Shown piece after piece: positions 25,469 to 38,100 of a stretch of DNA of 64,000 nt. Source of the stretch: Sthenelais limicola (taxonomy: Eukaryota; Annelida; Polychaeta; Phyllodocida; Sigalionidae). The stretch's first letter is position 1. Each line of letters starts with the position of its first letter. The notes under the pieces were generated by a model. The model searched no databases, was not told the DNA's origin, and was given only the letters and a program-made list of their open reading frames with translations. The DNA lies in the NCBI GenBank assembly GCA_942159475.1, contig OW804094.1, forward strand, positions 129,256,755-129,320,754, written 5' to 3'. Both the position numbers and the translations under genes were made by a program.

Positions 25469-27449
25469 TATTTACCAACCAAGAGGCTGGTCGGCTTTTT
25501 GGCAAGAGCTAGAATGTGGGTGGAGACTGTGGATTGTAGGTCAGATTGGAAGCATTTGGAGATCCTGACCCAAAGGCATCAGAAGTACTCGTTTCGGAAT
25601 GATCCCCTCAGGCCAAATACATTTAATACTGATGTCCAGCACGGAGGCTTTTGCGGAAGAAGCAAATGGTTCAGGTATTAACTCCTGTGATAAAAAATAC
25701 TTATGAGCCATTTTCATCGGGTTTGTTTGTCAGAAAGCATCGGCATGGCCTGGGAAAGGGATATCCATCTGAGGTAATTATAGACATCCTTCCGCTCAAC
25801 ATAACCAAAAATGGATCCTGTATTTTGAAGATTTCCTACATTACTGCACATACATTACACCTGGTTACAGAAAGAAGAAATGTTACACACTTTCCCTCTG
25901 CAGCCTTAAGACGTTAAGTGGCAGAATCACGACCGTACCACGCGCCTTTTAAATGAAACACTTCGCCATCTCTGGATTGCTTTTAAAGATCGCTGGCTCT
26001 AATGCGCCAAGCAAGATTGTGAATGGACGACAGGAAAATTATGTAACAACGGTAACTGCAGGAGTAATTTGACGTTATTGCTTTTTCTAAATGAAAGTAG
26101 ACGGGGATAATAGCTTGGGAAAGTCCACATCCCTCAGATGTCGCGCTGTCTGCCTGTTCTCGCTGCAAGTATTAAGTTATCACCTTGTCGTTCCAGCGGA
26201 ACAAATTGACTGCCACCAAATCACGGGAAGGACGTGAAAATTATGGGTGGTATCCGAAGGTGATGTGGTGCGAACAAACGCCCAACAATTCGCCCTGCCT
26301 TGGTGAGAATGATTTGCTGGCCCAATAGCAGCAGCAAGGAATCGAGGTGTTCAGGGTGCTGGTTCGGGTAGCCAGATAGTCATTTAACCCGCTCTGTGCC
26401 GAGCAATCGGATGACGCTACAGTGTTGGCAACTTGATGAATCGGTCGTTTTTGCATTACGCGTACGAAACGAGTAAAAGTAGAGTGATGAACAGGACGCG
26501 TTACTATGACGACCCAAATGAAGCTCGTAGTTAGCCCGGTAATTCACCCTGGTCAGCCTTAAAATACGGCTGCTCATCATGGCAAGTGATGGCTAACGGG
26601 GTAGTGAGGAGGGAGGAGGAGGTGTGCTTGAATGCCAACCCATTTACCTATTATCATTATCGCCTCCTTTCTGCATTCCCATCTTCGCCACAATATACTC
26701 TCCACGCCTCCCCATTGTCTTCCTAACTGCCTTTCCACTGCTCTCTGCCCTGCCTTTCACACATTGTTACACTCCTTCCCCGGGACTATATCTCTTTCAG
26801 AACTTCCGAACATTGGCCAGCCAACACACTCCTCGCCCTACACCCCTCCGTCTGTCCCACACACTCGAGTTTTTCATGTGGTTTTCCCTTTTTGATGAAC
26901 AATCTCAAAAATAGCAAATGCATACCACACTAGTATGTCAAATTTAAACTGTGATCTAACAATTTAGGGTATGTATAAATAGTGGCAGTCTACTAATGGC
27001 TAACTGCTGTAAATTTAATATAATGTAAATGATTTTAAATGCTGCAAATCTTAATTCCATAGCCAGAGTTAGTAAAAACGTGACACAAAGAACGTGATTA
27101 TGGCATAGCTAAAATTTTGCCTTGGGCTTTTGCGCTTGGCATACCCACGTTCGTGGATATACGTCTCTGTATCAGTGTTTGGGGATGTTTTATTATTATC
27201 CATATGTAATATATATCATAAGTATAAGAATATTATGATCATTCATGTTCCGCCATATCACTCGAAGCTGCTCCCATTCCATGTCACCTCATGTGCATTC
27301 GATTATCCTTTTATCTTCCGAAGTAGCAAGGACATAATAGAAGGAATAACACATTCCATATATACATATATGATATCTACCACTGTACCAGAGGAACTGC
27401 ACAGCTAAGTCATCATACCGGTGTAATATATTAAAATATAATTTAATAT

Positions 27450-27490
27450 CACTTGATGAAGCCAATCCAGTGACGAAACGTGTAGGGACG
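27450..27490 (+). mobile_element. Degenerate Penelope-like hammerhead motif
   Basis: The sequence CACTTGATGAAGCC, a short loop, then GTGACGAAACGTGT matches the layout of minimal type I hammerhead ribozymes in Penelope-like retroelement repeats. It has the CUGAUGA-type core, a short stem II, the GAAAC core, and outer CAC/GTG pairing. The first core base is T instead of C and stem II is poorly paired, so it is probably inactive. Similar A/T-rich words (AATATTAAAATATAA-type) flank it at about 27431-27450 and 27559-27582. No reverse transcriptase or GIY-YIG frame is nearby, so this is a relic. Confidence 0.45.
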
Positions 27491-29113
27491 TGAAATAAAA
27501 TGCTAAAATCGAATTGAAGCAAGTTGTTTTCAGTTGAGTTGCCTCCAATTACTACTTATAATATTAAAATATAAAATTAAATTAGAGTGGCATGCGGGTT
27601 AGTTGTAAATTGCTCATTATAGTGTAACAATTGTTAAACGATTACTATGTACATAAAATGAAGTTGAAATTGAATTTTACTTTAATTTGAAGATAATATA
27701 TCCTATAAAATGGGGACAAATACATTGTAAGGCAATGCTACAGGCATAATGTTGGAAAAAGTGGGTGCCACACCCAGGGTATACCATCCACCTTTTTGTG
27801 CATATAAATATTCTTATATTAGGTGTGGCTGTATGATGGCTGCATTTAATCAAAGTATGGAATTAGATTTTTCGCTATGATGTAGTACAATATTGGAAAT
27901 ATTACACCTTGACTAGTATACCCCAAAATAGAGAAGAATAACCTTCTAATTTCCAGCAAATATATGTATCGTCAGCCAGACCGTTTGTAATTCTCACTCA
28001 CTTACTTTGAAAGATACGTTCAATAAAGTAGTCCTCTTTCATGTAAGGGTCTCTAACAACAGAATATCTAAATCTATTGGTGGCTATTGTTTATAGTGTC
28101 TCGCTGACCTTGATCTGAAGAGTTGTGTTATTCTGTATTTCCTTGCCATTGTATTAATATAATGTACATAGAGGAAGAGAAGCTGAGCAAGAGAATGTGT
28201 GTGTGTCTGAGGAACAAATCATCAATAACAGTTTCTGTCTTTATATGGAGCCAGACGGCAGGTACAACATAATGCTGAATGATAATAGATTGCTATATTT
28301 ATGCCCTGCTGGACAGAGGAGTTAGCTTAAGGTTAGCGTGTGACGTGCACAAATGGCAGTATTATTCATGATAAACCCACGTACACCCACTTTTTCAATA
28401 TGAGTACATCGTAAATCCGAGGGATAACTAGATTATCAACGGATACTTGAGGCATCCCGGGACATGATTTCAGAGGAGCAACATTAGTAATTCTGTATGC
28501 ATTAATACTACCTCTGGGCAATTACAAACAAACGGTGCCGATTCCCCTTGATTGCTAGCGCAATGGTAAACCTCTGGGATATTAATCATTATTCTTCATT
28601 TACTTGTATGCGAGGATTATATTGATCAGGTAAAACCCCAATTCCTTAGCCAATAGCTTTAATGATAGATTAAATTAGCGTAATGCGTAATGCGTCATGA
28701 CCCTCATGGAATCCCTTACTGGCCTTTAGATTGATAGTAAACAACAGGTTATCGAACCCCTATCGTCAACCTCAACGATCTGGGAAATATTTCAGACATC
28801 CCAGGTCACCTATAGCGGATTATTCTCTGCATCTGAGTTCATTATTGTAAGAAATCAAGTATGCATCAAATTGTGTCCCTCCTATACTAGAGAATGATTG
28901 TCAAACAAACATATCACAAACTTCAGTCGAGAACTGCATGACGACCTCCTGAAGTTATAAATCTTGCATTTTATACAGAAGATCGTCCCTTTTTCTGCAT
29001 ACTGAAATGTAATTATGCTAAGAAATAAAAGTTTAGTATCATTATCTTTTATATGCGAGTAGTTGCTGTATGATATAGTTTGGTATGTAGAGTTTTAAAA
29101 CATTATCCATTAC

Positions 29114-29186
29114 CACACAGTTGTCTGATATCTTCTTTTGCAATATCAATCGCCTGGTCTTTCGTGCTGTATTCTTTAAAGTCATC
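29114..29186 (-). CDS. Exon preceding the DUF7044-like domain, same gene
   Basis: This minus-strand exon is 73 nt, entered in phase 0 after TTTCTGATTTTCATAG and left after one base at a GTAATG donor. It encodes DDFKEYSTKDQAIDIAKED followed by IRQLC. The only fully sensible frame is this one. The phase and trailing G fit the exon at 22780-22921 exactly, giving ...RQLC-A-GGCQFP.... The segment is acidic and probably helical, and would sit between the signal peptide and the cysteine domain. The upstream exon carrying the start codon was not found; it should end in phase 0 somewhere to the right. Confidence 0.7.
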
Positions 29187-32100
29187 CTATGAAAATCAGA
29201 AACATGATCCACCGACTGATTGAAACTATATTAGGAATTTGTCTGGCTCGTCTACAGTATTATAAATCAAAGAATTCAAAGATATTTTCTATGCGTGAGC
29301 ACTCTCCCTCTCCGAACGGCCCTAATAAAATCTGTTACATGTATATCTTTGCTATTTCCTAAGATCGTCGGATATCATGTATTATATTAGGAAACTCAAT
29401 TTTCTGAGATTGCCACTCCCAAAATACGAGAGATGCAGGCTTGAATGGCATTTACTCGCGTGTCAGACTATTGGATCGATCCGATTCTCAATGACCGGAA
29501 AAACATCTCAAGTAGTAAGATTTTTAAGGAATCTTTTCTATTTCATTTAACTCGCCACCGCAAAGGTAGCTTATTCGAAAACCTCCCCCTTAAAATATGA
29601 AGCGGTCTTGAATTATCTGGACCTGGGAATTTCATTCCATGGGGAACCTCGGATAATTGACTTCACTAATAATTAAAAGAGAGCGCCGGACGGCCACAGG
29701 AATCTAGATTGCTCTCGCGGTAAACTCCTTCTCAACGAGTCGGGCATTCGATGAATTTATAAAAGAAAAATGTCACTCAGGGCTGGCTAAAAACAAGGAT
29801 TCATTTAGATTTAGGTTTGCCAACTTGTCGATAAAATATTTATGTCTGGAGAACCGTCGTCATCGTTGAGTGGAGAACTCCTTATAGGTGACAGTTAAAA
29901 ATAGTCCTCAGAAGAGCATGTGGGTGGTAGGAAGTGTCGTGAGAGAATGCAATAGAACAAGACCCTCAGTCATATTGCTTTCCCAACTTGCTTATAAATC
30001 AATACCTCGACACACAAGCCTGCCATGGAGCTGGTCAGGGATCATAGGGGATCACAGGGGAAATCAGCAAAATCATATGGATTACTTTCAAATTGATACC
30101 AGACCGCAGCGAGCAACGATGATGTTTAGATAGAATCCCCTCTCCCGCTCTATATAGATAATAGCTGCTTGAAAAATTAAAAGGTGTGTGTCCTTATATG
30201 GTCCTGATATTACTGGATACATATGTAGGCGATATGTTATATAAGATTGGGAATGAATATCAATTACCACACACATATTATATAGCCAGTCTCGCCCAGG
30301 CATATTTCCGAAGGTCGCTGACGTCAGTGGTCCGATAGTTTGGACTAAGCAGGGACCGTATGTATTCAAGGTGGGTAAATATTAGTATAAGGTCCCTAAT
30401 TTCCTTACCAACATCTTCTCCGGGCATGATGACCTTTGCAGTGGCCATCAGTAGCCTGGTCATTGCTTCCTTCACTACCAATCAACACCCAGAGGCATTA
30501 GGAAGCCCAGTCGACCAAGTTACAAATCGACCTGCCACCGGAGTCATTTGCCTTATCGGAGGGTTACCTTTACCCACCCATCTATAAACGGGTTGTAACC
30601 GCTATCTTATATTAAGCTTATCTCCTCCCCTGCAAGGTTATTAAAGTGAATGTGGACAGGGGTGATAGGGCTTGTTAGATCAGCATCGTTCAAGTTTAAG
30701 CCCAAGTCATTGATACTGGCCGACCGGACGAGAGTCCAGGATCATCTGGCATTCATTGTGTCAGCGCATGAATACACCATCTCTACGTGCTCTATATCAC
30801 GTGACTGAACACACATAAAGGACTACTTTCAATGGACTCTTTCCTGTCGCGGAACGCTGTCCGATCGAACGTGCCTCTCCGCAACTATGCCTCACTCTGG
30901 AACATGTGACCGTCATGCTTCCGGTGCAAGCGTCAGGCATTTTGCTATGTTTATCATTTCATTGTTCGCGACCCAGAGAATGGGAATGGTAGCTCATGAG
31001 AATTTTATACAGTTAGTAGTGTGTAGCTCTCGACATATTGGTCCCAATTGCAGGCTGCAAAATGAGCATTGTTACGGGTCGTTTTGCTTGTTGGTTTGGC
31101 CTTTTGAGTCGCTTGGTATGCCTCCACCAGTAGAATTTCACAATAGGGACTTCAGGCTCGACGTACAGCCCACGGATATGAATCATTGGACTCGGAACCT
31201 AACAGTGCCACTTTTTCATGATTTCAGATAAGGTTTAGCTACGTTTCCCAGCGACAAAGCGCACGTAGATGTCATACAATTTATATACTATATACCCAAT
31301 GGTATAAAATAAATAAAATGACCACAAGAGATGTACTATATATATTCATAGATAAATTCATATCAGGTCATGAATAATGTGCAAAAAACGTGACGAATCA
31401 CTGATACGAATGGTTGTCAGTAAACACTCTACAGTGTATACCTCTTTATAGCAGCAATGGACGCCAAAGCAAAACGACCAAATACATAAGTATTATGCTA
31501 TGCATATGGACGACACGGAGAGATATAGGTGTGACTGCACTGTGACTAGGTTACTTTGTGCTGGAAATCTTAAGAAGGAAAAATATCTATTGTATCCCAT
31601 AGCATGTTTTAAGTTAAGTAGTAGTCCTGGTAGATTTGAGTTATCCATGATGTTCAGAACGTTGGGGGAAATGAGATAATACTGTTTTAAAATAGAACAC
31701 CCTTCTCGAAAGGGATCATAAATTTGGTTTCATAGTACAATAGCACTGTTGTACATTGACTCCTCACTGAATGGCTCTTAAAACGAAAACAAATCTTACT
31801 GTCCTTGAAGGCACGTATTGGACACTGATTTCAGTTAAAAAAGATATCGAGATGCAATTCCAGAGGTTTTCCGATATGTAAGTACACACTCGTTGCAAGG
31901 TGCATAGCAATAAAAAAGGAGAAATATATCAGTATGAGAAAGGTGTGTGTTCCGTTTTCATATCCAACTCTTCCCTCTCGCATTACATAAAGGTCTACAA
32001 TTCCGAATGGAACTCATGTGAAATTGCAATAATAAAAGATGGGCAGGTACATATTAAAACCACTCATAAGAATAGGATTTGAAATAGGGGTTCGAGGTAA

Positions 32101-35100
32101 ATGACTACTTTTGTGACACCCTTTTCAGGCCTATACTGTACGCACCCATTGTAATTACTGTAATAATGTTTTATGTCTTCATGATTTGCAACGCTGGGCC
32201 ATGGGACAAAGGGAGGCAAGAGGTTATAGCCTGTAGTACCAGGGGCAGAGCTCGTGGTATTTTTTTAGCATTATCACTCATCTATCAGTTGCTCGCACCA
32301 TTAATATGGTATCGAGTAAAAACACATGCAAGATGAGATATCATCCTCACGACAAACATAATTGAACTGTCATAATGTTTGAAGATAACAGAGCTCAGGT
32401 TTTGATAGGTACAGGATCAGGATTTATACCAGTTTATTAACCTGTCAGAGGGGCTTCCTGGCTTGATGTCCCTTATCATCGCTGGGTCGCGATAAGTAGT
32501 ACTTGATTACACTAGCGCGTCAAGGTGGATCACATCCTAGGGCAATGCAAACCATGGAGGGATCGCAAAATGGACACATCTGGGTGGGCAACTTCAGGTT
32601 TCTTATTTCTCAAACATTTTAACTTATCCGCTGACGTCAAAATAAATCGGACAGATCTATCGAAAAGTACAACGCACGCAAAGAATTCAAAACAAGCGGA
32701 TTACCAGCGAGGCATCGGCGCGAGGAGAGTGAGCATGTTGGGATGGGAGAGCGAGAGAAAGGGTGAGTAGCTCGAAGGGGAGCTGTTCGGGGGATCAACT
32801 TTGTTTATGTTGAAACGGCCCGGGTGTTGTGTCCGGGGGCACCTAGGCCCGGGGTTTTTGATACAAACATTTGAAGAGGCATACACTTAAATACATACGA
32901 CTGTCGGAGTGGATTTTCACAGCAGTGTCACTGTGCCAATGGTAAAGGTACCAGTAGGTCTTCTGGGGCCCAACATATGCTCAAGTAGGCCTGGGGTTAA
33001 CCCAACACCGTTGTCCCACGGCCAAACCTGATCAAATCTCGCATTGACATGACAAACTGGTGAACGGAACCTCCATGGGATTCAATGGACAGGGGACTTT
33101 CTTCTGACAGGCACTGTAAAACGAGATCATAAAGGCAACCACCCATGTAACGTTTAAGACGCCCTGAAAAACGCTAACTGGAAACATATTGAACCAGCCA
33201 TGCCTTCAGTAAAAATAGTATCTTATATGACAATGAAGAAAACATATCCTCCATTATCAAGGCGAGAATCTTCAATTTGTATGAAGCCTTAGCAGTTTAA
33301 ATCACCAATCACCCCAGGGGAGACAAATCCCTCTCTGACTTTCCAATCGTGAAATCAAATGATGACATAATACTTCACGATTTATTCGGAAAACAACCGA
33401 TCCATAGCAAATTGATGATGACTCACATACTGAAGAAAAATAACAACTTGGGTGGCTCGTTTTTCACTGGGTCAAATTACCCAAGCGTTTTGCCAGTCGC
33501 TAGTTTTAAACCAACAAATATTTTCTGTCTCCATAGATAAAGTCCATGTGAGATTGTGTCTCCTTGGGCCGACTTTTCTGACAGTTTTGAGTACTTGCGT
33601 TCGTGCCCCACACCAGTATTATTATCCATATCATCAGTGGGTGGGCAAGTAGGTCTTTTGAACACCCCTTCTGACAGTGACGTACTGTATGAGTCGATAT
33701 TTGCCGACTGTGTTATGGATAATAGAGCTAACAACTTGGGCATGGTCAGAGGCTGGGGTATGTAGCTGCCCTGCTGCCTCATCATCTTCCTATCACCCAC
33801 TCCCTCCAGTATACGTTATGCGAAGAAAAAAGGAAAGTATATATGTGTCTGCACAGAAATGGAATATCACCAGAATCCCTTGTGTATAATTCCCAGCCGT
33901 CCTGGTGTATTTTTTATGTCTGCACCATAACACAGTGAGAAAAATGATATGCATTACTCGCTAAGGACCCATGGAAAATCTGCGGTATTGCTCCTTCAGT
34001 GAATAGGGAGAGAATACCCTCAGCGACCATTACTGCATCTATATTCATGTTCATGTATGAGTGGAACTTTATCCTTAGCCTTTAGTACTAGCTTCAGATG
34101 TGTTACAGTCAGACAAGTTATGACCTGCGATTTTTTTCTAATGCAATGCCAAGTAAGATTGCAGAAGTTAGACAACATTCCATCTGTCTGATCCCCGGCC
34201 CCAGTCTCCTAAATAGTCTTAAGTTGAGGTAGCAGGTTCATTTCTCCAATGTAACATAACAGGTGTAGTAGGATGACACACACGTTAAAGATGTAGCGAG
34301 TTTCGTATATTCCTTCTGCCGCCCGTTAAAGGTCAGATGTTAAAGCTTTGCCTGGCACCGAACGGTCCAGGACTTGGGAAACAAGACACACACATATATA
34401 TATATATGAGACTTGGAATGGATGGGCAAATCAATATACGGGTGCTAAAATCCTATCGAATTTGGAAGGGCCTAAGCAGAATTGGTGTCATAAAAAGGGG
34501 CATAACGAGAGCGTTTAAGGTTAGCTTCACTCAAAACTGCAATTTGCAGCCAAGTTCATTGCCATTGCCGATCGATAAGCAGTCGACAGTAGGCTGACAG
34601 GTTTCTCCTGTAAGTCGTATCCTCTCAGGGAACGCTTTAAAATGTTCTTTGAAGTCTTTGTGCAACTGGTAGTTTTTTCCACTGGGCTCTATGTCACTCC
34701 ATCAAGTGCTCTCAACGAGCTGCTGGTTTGTATATAGGGTAAATGCCAAATTTATATTCACTCGCCTTTTATAAAATGCTCCCCAATCTGTTCCTCTTGC
34801 AGTGCACCCATCGTTATTTTTATTGACTCGTTAGAAATGACATTTAAATGAACCTTGATGTTAAAGATGCAGCGATTTGGAGTCGGGTTGATTATAATAA
34901 TAATGCACGATGGCGTATTTGCCAATTCGTAAAGCATCAATAAACTACGATATGTGCGCATTGTAAATACCAATTCAAGTGAAATGAACAAAAATCGATA
35001 GATATTTAGTGCAGCGAACGCCTCTTCGTTTTGACCAAAAGGAAAAACAATGTTTTGTCCCTAAAATCTAATATGAATATTCCAGACTGTTCTCTCTGTC

Positions 35101-38100
35101 CTATGGCGAATGTCATGCAATGCTTTATTGCTCGCTGGCAAAAACAAGTATTCTATCGGGCGCCGGCAAAGATAATTGCTGGTCAATCTCCTTCAAATGA
35201 AGCCTGAGTCAGCCTGTCTCATTTTGTAAATATTTAAGGGGAATAGTGGAGAAATAGGAAAGAAAAATTGTTTTCGTGCAGCAATCATCTGATTAGCAAT
35301 TGCCCAGGATAAAATCATGCGAGATCCCGTGAAAGAAATCTCAGTGCTCCAGTTGTCATCAATAAAATATACCCTTTTCCATCCTTGTCTTGGCATGGCT
35401 TCCTATCACTAGTTTGGATCCACTCGGTTACAGTCGCAAGATAGAAAGACATAACTCTGGAACCCAGCGTTTACCCATCGGATGGCGAATTAACATTTCA
35501 TACCTGCGTACCGCTAAAACCACTTCCATTGTACTGGACATAACAGTTGTTGGCACGAGACGTAAAAGGCACTTTATTCACTCCAAACCTTTGAACCGAT
35601 CACAAAGGTGTTAAAGGCATACATTAAAGGACAAGTGTGCTTTGTTATTCCTATTTTATTGTTTAGTTGGCGAAACCTCCATTGTGCTGAGGAACACACC
35701 GTTTTTTCGACCCACTCTTCTCCACATTTCCAGCAACTGTTGTGTGATCTAAGACTAAATAAATCTTCTGCATATTTAAACAAACGTACTTGGATTATCA
35801 GGGCACTTTGCATTGATTTATGTGGCGAACCTGGCCGGGGGTGCGATGATGATGCATCAATACCGACACCCTGGCCCATATTCTGTGAAAAGGGATGATC
35901 CAACTACGCAGGGTAAACTCTTTGTGTTCCTAAATCGCTAATACTATCAGCACTCACTCCTATATAGCTGATAATTTCCGCATCGGTGATCGAGTATGTG
36001 TGCTTCCATACAGCTTATATACTACTATATACATGCGTACCCCCCTTTTGTGTTAAAAGTGCTGAACTGAAGTAGGGAATCTATACTGTATGCTGAAGTG
36101 CCAATATCATCTTATATTAATTTGATTATGGTAACTTGAGACTATAGCGCCTGGGGGAGGGAGGCGGTTAGGGGAAGATAACTTTCCTTTTGCATTGTAC
36201 TTTGAGTGATGCTAACGACTGTACCTACATCCTTGGACACAGAGTGCACATTCCACTTTCTCCAAATGTTAAATCTGTATAGCATGAGAGAGAGAACACC
36301 CGGCGTTTTCAGTGAAATGTGGACTACATGGTTCAGACAGAATGTTATCGCTTTAGTACAAATGGACGGCTGGATGATGCATAATGCATACACAACCAGA
36401 TAAAAGGCGAGAGGCTGGTTATTTCTTATTCGATATAGATCTACATCATGTCTGCCTTGTTACACATCACAGGTCAGATATGCTCGTTCTATCAGATGGA
36501 GTAGACTGGCCTTCCATCCCAGATCATTACATTTTATCATCATCACTTTGTAACTTCCCTTCCACTTACATCACTCTTCCTTCACTGCACAAACTTGCGG
36601 CATCACAGAATGCTCCATCTCCATTTTCCCTTGAATTTCACCATTAATCTAAAAGCTTCCGTTATTGGTTGTTATGTCTGGGCCCCCACTTTGTGCCGCT
36701 TATGTAAGGGGGGATGAAATTCACAACCCAGCGAGCTATAAGCAAGCTTATCACATGAGGATTATCTTTTGTCGATGGAAAATCAATCGACGACTAGACA
36801 AGTCTAGCAATGGGGGCAGTCAAGAAAGAGGGGTCGAGCCTTGAATCACATGGTGCGGCGTTGAGATAGCATGCCATCATAGACTTCATGGAATGTATTG
36901 TGCCAGATTCCCAACAAGTCCGTACCTTATGACAAATACCTCACCCCTCAACTAGGAAAAACAGAAGGGCAAAGCCTCGTGCAAATAGAGGGATTTGGAC
37001 ATCCATGATAAGATACCGACATAGCAACAAAGATATCAGTTATTTTCTGGCGTCTCCTTGGTTGTTGCTCCCGCCTTCCCTTTTCCTCAATTAGCACAGT
37101 TCTCCAGATGAACTTTCCACGAATGGGATTTGATATGGGAGCTCGAGTGGAATCATAATACTGGTGGCGAGATGCTTCGACTTTCTCCTGTCATCTCTGG
37201 CCAGCAAGTTTGTACAGCTTGGAGATATCTGGTGGAAGCGCTCGAACCAACATATGCAAATGGCGCTCATCCGTCTTCGTTAATTATAGCAATCCAAGCA
37301 TCTTCCAACTCTCTCGGTTTGTTTATATGAGAGGAAAATCCTTGTCACGGATAGGAGCTCAAGGGCCGAAAGATTGGGATGCCAAACAAAGGCATTCCTT
37401 AATGCCAGGGGAAAAAGCGAAAAATATTACAAAACATCCACAAGCTCCCCGCTAGATATCAGATTTCAGCGATAAATCACCCTTTTTATTTCCTCAGGTG
37501 GAGCCGGTTTTCATGTTCCGCCTTTTTCCTGGGCATGTTGATTTATGTCTTATTAATCCTGAAATCCATTCGGACGATCTCCATCGGCACGCACCAAAAT
37601 ACGATGCAAGAAAATAAACATTCTCTCTCCTATTTTTGGAATCATGCCTAGACGTCCACGCCGATATCCCTCCGCTTATCTAGAGGCACTTGTCAAACAA
37701 TTTAATTGGAAATGGAAAAAACACCAATGCTGTGGTGATCCCAGCTGATTATGTTCCTTTCGGGGACTTGTGAAGTGATTTTTTTTACTTAAGGAAACCT
37801 TGTGGTACAATTGTAGGTCAGGGTTTTGTTTCCAAGCCACTTGATTAAAACAACGCTTGATTCATGAGAGTAACACCCTAGGTTGTGGCCTTTACTCCCA
37901 ATGGGAGTGTAGAACCACTTGTTTTCGCGCATAAAAATCGCTAAATGAGAAATGAACAGCATGTCCAACACTCTGCTGATTGCAGATTGCCCAATCACCG
38001 ATAACAAATGCACCAACCCATTCCCAAGCATAATAGGATCCTTCCCAAACCAATTTTCATTGTATGAAGAATGTGATAATGAACGCCTCGGAAAAACCAG

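Larger units (their letters stand above)
22922..29113 (-). other. Intron (6.2 kb) of the DUF7044-like gene
   Basis: It is delimited by a GTAATG donor at its right end and the TTTGTTTCAG acceptor at its left end, as read on the minus strand. It holds a Penelope-like hammerhead motif (27450-27490), a palindromic homeodomain-type site (25451-25468) and several chance frames. I see no exon-quality sequence on either strand inside it. Confidence 0.6.

Noticed and set aside
26624..26914. Two overlapping plus-strand frames in C/T-rich sequence
   Set aside because: The low-complexity Pro/Ser/Thr/Leu translations come from a pyrimidine-rich tract.
30410..30478. Minus-strand exon candidate with an ideal GTAAGG donor
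   Set aside because: The acceptor is weak and the exit phase does not match the next minus exon at 29186; composition alone is not enough.
33477..33800. Overlapping plus and minus frames of up to 107 codons
   Set aside because: Three competing frames of similar quality and no family. The CTCCATAG acceptor on plus leads to a stop without a good donor.
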